Below, one piece after another: positions 4,985-9,751 of a stretch of 9,751 nucleotides of DNA. The translations under genes were made by a program, and so were the position numbers. Source of the DNA: an uncultured Treponema sp. (lineage in GTDB: Bacteria; Spirochaetota; Spirochaetia; Treponematales; Treponemataceae); NCBI GenBank assembly GCA_937901865.1, contig CALDID010000289.1, positions 1 through 9,751 of the forward strand, in the 5' to 3' direction. The notes under the pieces are model-generated. The model did no database searches and was not told the DNA's origin. It was given only the letters and a program-made list of their open reading frames with translations. Position 1 is the stretch's first letter. Every line of letters starts with the position of its first letter.

Positions 4985-6511
4985 CTAAAGCGAATTAGAC
5001 ATAAAGTTCTTGAAGTAAACAGTATCAACGTTGTTTACAATCTTATCACTATTGAGAACAGCTGTCTGCAAAGCGTTAAGGTCGTAGTTAATGCTTTCAG
5101 ATTCATAGCTGTCAGTATTTGCAACTTCTGCGTTTTGGTCGATTTTTGTAAGCTGCAAAACTACAATATTGTTTCCAAGAACAATAGGTTCTGAAACTTC
5201 ATTTTCTTTCATCGTGAAAGCCGTTTTCAAAAATGCTTCGTTTGTAGAAGCATTGCTTAATACTGAAACGCTAGACGGAAGGTTTGTAAACAGAGAACTG
5301 TTTCCGTAATTGAGCGGGAATGCAGGAACTTCAGTTTTTACCAATTCAAACTTGTCGCACGCAGCATCGAACGGGGAATCCTCTTCCTCATCTTCTGAGC
5401 CTCTTGCAATGGTTCTTGAAGCCTCTGTTACGAAATTCTTTGCAATGTTCATATAATAATCCTGCATATATGACGCTTCGTATGTTTTGATATAACTTGC
5501 AACGTCGTTGATATTTATGCTGCCTTCAAAGTCCATAGCGACGCTCTCTCCATCTCCGCGGAAAATAGAGAAACCATTTCTCATTTCGATAACATCGCTA
5601 AACTCGTTTTTCTTTAATGCCTTGATAGCGTTTTGTGCGTTCTTTGCAGTATCATCGTCAGACGGCTTTACGATTGCATCAATCTGATATGAATACGTAT
5701 TCGTTAACTTACCGTTATCTTCTCTGTAATATTTTGTTGCAGTATCAAGCGTTAAAGCATCTTCAAAAGTAATCTCATTTGCTTTAATCTGCTTGAGTGC
5801 AGCTTCTGCATTTTCTTTTGTATCGAAAGAAAGCACAGACAAATCATATTTTGTGAATAAATCTGAATGTTCTTTTCCGAACTTTACAACCTCTTCGTTT
5901 GGCAAGTCGCGAATATTGAATGAAACAAGATTAAACGCTCTTGTTTCGTTCTCTACTGTTGCAAGGAAGTTCTTTTCGCTGTCTGAAACTTTTAAACCAT
6001 AGAGAGTATCGCTTCCTACTGCGTCTGAAGAGCCGAATAAATCTTCCATATAGCGAGAGCGGAAAAGGCTTTCTGAAATATCTTTGCGCAATGTGTCTTT
6101 ATATGAATCTGAAGCCTGCTTATACAATTTTGGCGAATATCCATTTTCATCAGAGAAATAAGACACCATAATTCTGTCTTCTGCGCTCGTAGGAACTTTA
6201 TATCCAGATTTTTTAACTTCCTCTTCAATCATCATTGTGAATACAGTTTGATTAAAGGCATAGCGGAATGCGTTGAAATAGGTGCTTGCACTAGATGATT
6301 TACCATTGTTTTCTATATACTGTGCAACAGTGTTTGCAAAATATGTTCCCTGCTCATACTTGATTGGCTTACCATTGTAAGAACCAAATGCTGGCAACTT
6401 TTTGCCGAATAAAGCGGTGAAAATCTCCGTTCCCACTCCAAATACAATGAATGTGAACACTGACAAAACAAGAATAATTACTGAGCCAATCCAGAGTAAC
6501 TTATTTTTCAT
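4985..6511 (-). CDS. PpiD/SurA-like peptidyl-prolyl isomerase, membrane-anchored
   Basis: A 508-residue foldase-type protein. MKNKL is followed by one hydrophobic anchor (about residues 6-26, WIGSVIILVLSVFTFIVFGV), then YNGKPIKYEQ, the usual opening of the SurA_N/PpiD chaperone domain. A helical chaperone region (about 50-190) contains MIEEEVKKSGYKVP. A parvulin-like region covers about 225-330 (SFDTKENAEAALKQIKANEITFED to the FSDVIEMRNGFSIF block). A second, partial rotamase-like block lies near 430-470 (FTMKENEVSEPIVLGNNIVVLQL). The architecture is that of PpiD: an inner-membrane anchor with a periplasmic part assisting outer-membrane and secreted proteins. I cannot tell whether the parvulin site is active. 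The start at 6511 has GGAAG 5-7 nt upstream. The frame is open to 6643, but that extension has no RBS and passes through the promoter. Confidence 0.8.
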   Translation of the reverse strand: MKNKLLWIGSVIILVLSVFTFIVFGVGTEIFTALFGKKLPAFGSYNGKPIKYEQGTYFANTVAQYIENNGKSSSASTYFNAFRYAFNQTVFTMMIEEEVKKSGYKVPTSAEDRIMVSYFSDENGYSPKLYKQASDSYKDTLRKDISESLFRSRYMEDLFGSSDAVGSDTLYGLKVSDSEKNFLATVENETRAFNLVSFNIRDLPNEEVVKFGKEHSDLFTKYDLSVLSFDTKENAEAALKQIKANEITFEDALTLDTATKYYREDNGKLTNTYSYQIDAIVKPSDDDTAKNAQNAIKALKKNEFSDVIEMRNGFSIFRGDGESVAMDFEGSININDVASYIKTYEASYMQDYYMNIAKNFVTEASRTIARGSEDEEEDSPFDAACDKFELVKTEVPAFPLNYGNSSLFTNLPSSVSVLSNASTNEAFLKTAFTMKENEVSEPIVLGNNIVVLQLTKIDQNAEVANTDSYESESINYDLNALQTAVLNSDKIVNNVDTVYFKNFMSNSL

Positions 6512-6548
6512 ACAATCTTCCTTATGTATACAGATAATACAAGCACTG

Positions 6549-6577
6549 AGTTTATCACTCAAAGCAATTACTGTCAA
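6549..6577 (-). promoter_or_regulatory. Sigma70-type promoter for the ppiD-like/DUF115 operon
   Basis: On the minus strand a perfect TTGACA (6577-6572) is followed after 17 bp by TAAACT (6554-6549), which matches TATAAT at four of six positions. Transcription would start near 6543, giving a leader of about 31 nt before the ATG at 6511. Confidence 0.6.
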
Positions 6578-6637
6578 CATCGCATATTTTGTATTTTGAT
6601 TGTATTTTTTAATGATAAAAAAGTTCCAATAAGCAAA

Positions 6638-6666
6638 TTGCATAAATACTTTGTATCTAATATATT
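6638..6666 (+). promoter_or_regulatory. Sigma70-type promoter for rpsD
   Basis: TTGCAT (6638-6643) and TATATT (6661-6666) are separated by exactly 17 bp. The expected start near 6673 gives a leader of about 46 nt. It is divergent from the ppiD-like promoter, with the two -35 boxes about 60 bp apart. Confidence 0.6.
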
Positions 6667-6673
6667 AGCTTGT

Positions 6674-6691
6674 GGTTAGCTTTTTCTAACC
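6674..6691 (+). promoter_or_regulatory. Perfect hairpin at the 5' end of the rpsD leader
   Basis: GGTTAG (6674-6679) and CTAACC (6686-6691) form a perfect 6-bp stem around a CTTTTT loop. It lies at about the predicted +1 and ends about 15 nt before the AGAGGA ribosome-binding site (6707-6712). It could protect the mRNA 5' end or take part in S4 autoregulation. No T-run follows, so it is not a terminator. The function is inferred from position only. Confidence 0.45.
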
Positions 6692-6718
6692 GATTAGTAC
6701 ATTTTTAGAGGAATCTTT

Positions 6719-7312
6719 ATGGCAACAAGAAGAACTCCTAGATTTAAAGAGTGCAGGCACTTAGGTGTGAATGTTTGCGGACACCCAAAGGCTATGGATA
6801 GGGCTAATGCGCCGGCTTTTAAGCGCACAAAGAAAGTTTCAGAATATGGCAAGCAGCTTATTGAAAAGCAGAAAGTCAAGGCATATTATGGCATTCTTGA
6901 ACGTCAGTTGACGCAGTATTACAAGAAGGCTTTGAAAGCAGAAGGCAAGACAGGCGAGGCTTTAATAGAAGCTCTTGAATGTAGACTTGATAATCTTGTT
7001 TATAGAATTGGATTTGCTAATTCTATTCGTATGGCTCGGCAAATGGTAGCTCACGGGCATATCACTGTTGACGGCAAAAAAATCAATATTCCGTCTTATG
7101 CGGTGAAAGTGGGGCAGTGCATTTCTCTTGTAGAGAAGATGAGAAAAAGTCCTCAATTCAAACAGCAGTTTACTTCTTCTAATAAGGTGAAGTATGAATA
7201 CATTGAACGCGACGAAGAGAACTTCTCGGGAAAGCTCATCGCTCGACCACGACGAGAAAAAATCCCTGTAGAGATAAATGACCAAATGGTCGTTGAGTTC
7301 TATTCAAAATAG
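6719..7312 (+). CDS. rpsD: 30S ribosomal protein S4
   Basis: A 197-residue protein, close to the usual 200 or so for bacterial S4. It has the N-terminal S4 domain (MATRRTPRFKECRHLG, then KKVSEYGKQLIEKQKVKAYY) and the S4 RNA-binding fold at about 89-150 (RLDNLVYRIGFA, RQMVAHGHITVDGK, IPSYAVKVGQ), and ends VEINDQMVVEFYSK. It binds 16S rRNA early in 30S assembly and represses translation of its own mRNA in many bacteria. Only two cysteines (12 and 20) remain near the position of the zinc site some S4 proteins have, so metal binding is doubtful. AGAGGA (6707-6712) sets the ATG. The gene is not within a cluster of other ribosomal-protein genes in this window; a promoter lies just upstream and the leader hairpin may be regulatory. 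Confidence 0.97.
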   Translation: MATRRTPRFKECRHLGVNVCGHPKAMDRANAPAFKRTKKVSEYGKQLIEKQKVKAYYGILERQLTQYYKKALKAEGKTGEALIEALECRLDNLVYRIGFANSIRMARQMVAHGHITVDGKKINIPSYAVKVGQCISLVEKMRKSPQFKQQFTSSNKVKYEYIERDEENFSGKLIARPRREKIPVEINDQMVVEFYSK

Positions 7313-7329
7313 CACCAACAGGGTGTTTT
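7313..7329 (+). terminator. Weak hairpin with T-run directly after rpsD
   Basis: CACCAacaGGGTG begins on the base after the rpsD stop and is followed by TTTT. It resembles the element at 104-120 (CACGCacaGCGTG then TTTTGTA in both), with a paired change in the stem and one A-G mismatch next to the loop. As a terminator it would be weak, and readthrough into the next gene is likely. Confidence 0.35.
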
Positions 7330-7333
7330 GTAG

Positions 7334-7413
7334 CAGCCATAGGCTGTATTGTCCTTCTCGCTTTTTTAAGTCATTTGTGATGGAGAGGCGAGGGGGCATA
7401 GGCTGTGTATTGT
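7334..7413 (+). repeat. Short direct repeat and mini-hairpin in the rpsD downstream spacer
   Basis: CATAGGCTGT followed by ATTGT occurs at 7338-7352 and, with two inserted bases, at 7397-7413. The first copy is also part of a perfect 5-3-5 hairpin, CAGCCataGGCTG (7334-7346). The second copy lacks the left arm. No gene is seen in 7313-7450. Confidence 0.5.
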
Positions 7414-7430
7414 AAGAGCTTGAGGCTCTT
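7414..7430 (+). other. Hairpin just upstream of the hypothetical gene's RBS
   Basis: AAGAGC (7414-7419) and GCTCTT (7425-7430) form a 6-bp stem around TTGAG, 7 nt before GGAGG (7438-7442). Few T follow, so it is a poor terminator. It may end the leader structure or modulate initiation of the next gene. Confidence 0.35.
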
Positions 7431-7450
7431 TATAAATGGAGGTTGAGGTC

Positions 7451-7873
7451 GTGAAGAAAAATAACTATACAAGCAGTAAAGAAACGCTCATTCGTTACAA
7501 TTATATCGAAACGCTTTTGCTTTTAGACAAAGAAGATAAAGATATAAACTTGCGTCTTTTGAATGATACTATACAAGATATAGAAACCTATCTTGATATA
7601 GATATTGAAAATATCTATGACTTTGACTCTTTCCCTATGGAGCTAAAAGGCGTATGTATTGCGTTGTTTTCAAGAAAGCATAGTATGTACAAAGAAGCCG
7701 CTGATTATGCAAAAGGCGATGATATGGAAGACATCATCGAAATGAAATTCGAAAAAGGCGAACTCGATTTCGATGAGTTTTTTGCAAACTTTTCTGATAT
7801 TCCTGGCGACATCGCTTTTGAACTCGACGTATTTAAAAGAAAGCTATTTGAAGAAAAAGAGTTAACAGCTTAA
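7451..7873 (+). CDS. Acidic hypothetical protein, GTG start
   Basis: A 140-residue soluble, strongly acidic protein I do not recognise. It begins (M)KKNNYTSSKETLIRYNY, has a helical first half (YIETLLLLDKEDKDINLRLL, DTIQDIETYLDIDIE) and a second half with MEDIIEMKFEKGELDF and DEFFANFSDIPGD. No signal peptide, membrane segment or metal motif is seen. I place the start at GTG 7451 because GGAGG (7438-7442) lies 8 nt upstream. The in-frame ATG at 7436 overlaps that sequence and has no RBS of its own; using it would add MEVEV. No clear promoter lies in the spacer, so readthrough from rpsD is likely. The TAA stop (7871-7873) overlaps the stop of the convergent kinase gene. Confidence 0.7.
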   Translation: MKKNNYTSSKETLIRYNYIETLLLLDKEDKDINLRLLNDTIQDIETYLDIDIENIYDFDSFPMELKGVCIALFSRKHSMYKEAADYAKGDDMEDIIEMKFEKGELDFDEFFANFSDIPGDIAFELDVFKRKLFEEKELTA

Positions 7874-9751
7874 AGTTTGTTTCCCACATATTTTCTTAAT
7901 GTTTCTTCGAGTACGTTGAAATCCAACGGCTTGGCGATATGTTCGTTCATTCCTGCGTTTATAGCCGATTGCACATCGTCTGCAAAGGCGTTTGCTGTCA
8001 TAGCGATAATCGGGATATTCTTGTAATAAGGTTCGTCAATCGCTCTGATAGCTTTTGTTGCCTCGTATCCATTTGTATTCGGCATCTGAATATCCATAAA
8101 AACAATATCATAGTATCCGATAGCGTTTTTTGTTATCATATCAACCGCAACGCTGCCGTCATCTGCCCAGTCCACATCAATTCCCGTCATATTAAGTATT
8201 TCTGTGGCTATTTCCGCATTAAGAGAGTTGTCTTCTACTAAAAGAGCTCTATGCCCTGTCAAATCCATTTTATCGAAGCTAGAAAGAGCTGTTTCTGGCA
8301 ATTTATCTTCTTTTGCAGCTTGCAAATTGTCGAATGCTCTTACAAGACGAGATTGAAAAAGAGGTTTTGGAATAAAATCGCTAATTCCCGAATCCTGCGC
8401 TTCTTTTTCTGCATCTTTGAAATCATAGGCAGAAACTAATATGATAGGAATATTTTTGTCTATCCTTTGACGAATTGCCTTTGTGAGCGCAATTCCGTCC
8501 ATACCAGGCATCTTCCAATCGGTTATAATCGCATAGTAATCTTCACCCTTTTCGTGTTTTTCTAAAACCTTTATAAGAGCTTCTTCGCCGTCATTTACTG
8601 TTTGGCATTTCATTTTTAGCCCTTTGACAATCCTTTTTATCTTGTCGCGACAGCTTTGCAAATCGTCAACTATCAAGACTTCTTTATTTTTGAATCGTGA
8701 TAAGTCTTCTTCTTGGTCATCTTGCATCTTTAAGAATACCGATGTTGTAAACTTCGAGCCTTTTCCTAGCTTACTCTCCACCGTAATATCTCCGCCCATC
8801 ATACGAGCTATATTGCGAGAAATAGGCATTCCAAGCCCCGTGCCCTGTATCTTTGAAACTTTTTCGTTACTAGAGCGGACAAACGGCTCAAACACTTTGT
8901 TCATATACTCTTTTGCAATGCCAAAACCATTGTCTTTGCAAGAGAACTCATAGCAGTGTATGTTTTTTTGCTGAGTCGGCTTTTCGTCAAACTCAAGCTC
9001 TATTTTGCCGCCGTCAGGAGTGTACTTTATCGCATTGCTCAAGATGTTTATAAATATCTGTTGCATACGAAGCGAATCGCCGATGACTCTTTCGTGCTTT
9101 AAGTTCTTGAACTTGAATGTAAGTGTATGATTTTTCGCCAATAACTGTGGTTTTATAATAGAAATGAGATTGTTTGTCAAATCCGAAAGATTAAACGGCT
9201 CTTCTAACAGTTCCATTTTGCCGCTTTCGATTTTGCTCATATCAAGCACTTCGTTTATCAGCGAAAGCAAGTGTTTGCTCGCAATGTTTATCTTTTGCAA
9301 GCAATCTACAACTTTTTCTTTTTCGTTTATGTGCGATTCAGCAATAGCGGTCATACCGATAATGGCGTTCATAGGCGTTCTAATATCGTGGCTCATATTT
9401 GCCAAGAACTCCGATTTTGCCTTATTCGCTGCCTCTGCCGCAGTAAAAGCGTCTTGCAAAGCCTGTTGCATCTTCATTTGACGCTCTCGCTGCTCGCTTA
9501 TATCCGAAAAGCCAATGACAATTTTCATATTGCCCGTGAACTCTGCCATTTTTATAGCTTTTACTTGATAGGCAATTTTTTCTTTGTCTTTCAATACCTC
9601 GTATTCATAGGCTATCGAAGACTTTCCTGCAAGCTCTTTTGCAAGGCTTTGAGTATTGTATAGCTGCCATAAATCTTCTCTAAACTTTTCTACAACGTGG
9701 TTTTCAATGTAATACTTTAAGAAAATATCCCACAGTATTTCTTTTTTAAGT
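7870..9751 (-). CDS. Hybrid sensor histidine kinase with two receiver domains (5' end outside the window)
   Basis: At least 626 residues are visible, and the frame stays open to the window edge, so the N-terminus is missing. Numbering from the first complete codon (9750), the protein starts with what looks like the end of a PAS domain (IVIGFSDISEQ near 77-87) and a helical linker. HisKA follows with phospho-accepting His121 (FLANMSHDIRTPMN; codon 9390-9388). HATPase_c has N239 (ILSNAIKYTP), DNGFGI (273-278) and GTGLGM (303-308). REC1 has VLIVDD, Asp411 in ITDWKMPGMDG, Ser440 and Lys462 (IPKPL). REC2 has LLVEDN, Asp553 in MDIQMP, a threonine in AMTANAF and a lysine in AKPL. Both receivers keep their key residues. 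No HPt domain is attached, so a separate phosphotransfer partner is expected. A TTG at 9594 is not the start, since coding continues through it. Confidence 0.93.
   Translation of the reverse strand, partial: LKKEILWDIFLKYYIENHVVEKFREDLWQLYNTQSLAKELAGKSSIAYEYEVLKDKEKIAYQVKAIKMAEFTGNMKIVIGFSDISEQRERQMKMQQALQDAFTAAEAANKAKSEFLANMSHDIRTPMNAIIGMTAIAESHINEKEKVVDCLQKINIASKHLLSLINEVLDMSKIESGKMELLEEPFNLSDLTNNLISIIKPQLLAKNHTLTFKFKNLKHERVIGDSLRMQQIFINILSNAIKYTPDGGKIELEFDEKPTQQKNIHCYEFSCKDNGFGIAKEYMNKVFEPFVRSSNEKVSKIQGTGLGMPISRNIARMMGGDITVESKLGKGSKFTTSVFLKMQDDQEEDLSRFKNKEVLIVDDLQSCRDKIKRIVKGLKMKCQTVNDGEEALIKVLEKHEKGEDYYAIITDWKMPGMDGIALTKAIRQRIDKNIPIILVSAYDFKDAEKEAQDSGISDFIPKPLFQSRLVRAFDNLQAAKEDKLPETALSSFDKMDLTGHRALLVEDNSLNAEIATEILNMTGIDVDWADDGSVAVDMITKNAIGYYDIVFMDIQMPNTNGYEATKAIRAIDEPYYKNIPIIAMTANAFADDVQSAINAGMNEHIAKPLDFNVLEETLRKYVGNKL

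Noticed and set aside
6512..6643. 44-residue N-terminal extension of the PpiD-like protein
   Set aside because: It passes through the TTGACA/TAAACT promoter, has no RBS, and the standard anchor begins just after the ATG at 6511, which has GGAAG upstream.
7436..7450. ATG 7436 as start of the acidic hypothetical protein
   Set aside because: No RBS lies before it, and the GGAGG at 7438-7442 overlaps it and is ideally placed for GTG 7451.

Overview
The window looks like a piece of a Treponema-type spirochaete chromosome. The supporting signs are a stand-alone rpsD, a DUF115/Maf-like protein next to an inner-membrane PpiD-like foldase, a BspA-type leucine-rich-repeat remnant, a DUF6261 protein paired with an AIM24-family protein, and a hybrid histidine kinase with two receivers. 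The genus is an inference from gene content; no rRNA or phylogenetic marker was compared.

Left accessory part (1-3337, mostly + strand). Positions 1-278 hold an array of seven 15-bp dyad boxes at a 41-bp period, with no gene in it. A 5-3-5 mini-hairpin and a strong sigma70-type promoter (346-374) follow. They precede a tight run of + strand genes: a DUF6261-like protein, an AIM24-family protein (ATGA overlap), then an AT-rich toxin-antitoxin pair. The antitoxin is open, but the PIN toxin has no start codon and carries a +1 frameshift before its last acidic residue. Next come a short basic ORF, the C-terminal remnant of a BspA-like LRR protein in a shifted frame, and a small acidic hypothetical protein.

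Core part (3318-7312). A two-gene minus-strand operon encodes a PpiD-like membrane-anchored peptidyl-prolyl isomerase and, 11 bp downstream, a DUF115/MptE-like protein that starts with TTG. It diverges from rpsD (ribosomal protein S4). Each direction has a recognisable promoter in the roughly 207-bp shared region, and the rpsD transcript should begin with a perfect small hairpin.

Right part (7313-9751). After rpsD a 138-bp spacer with several small hairpins leads to an acidic hypothetical protein, best started at a GTG. It converges on a long hybrid sensor kinase (PAS end, HisKA, HATPase, REC, REC) whose N-terminus lies beyond the window. The two stop codons share a TTAA.

The most unusual item is the 41-bp-period dyad-box array upstream of the DUF6261/AIM24 operon. 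It resembles a multi-site operator on one DNA face more than a CRISPR. The broken PIN toxin with its possible recoding sites comes second.
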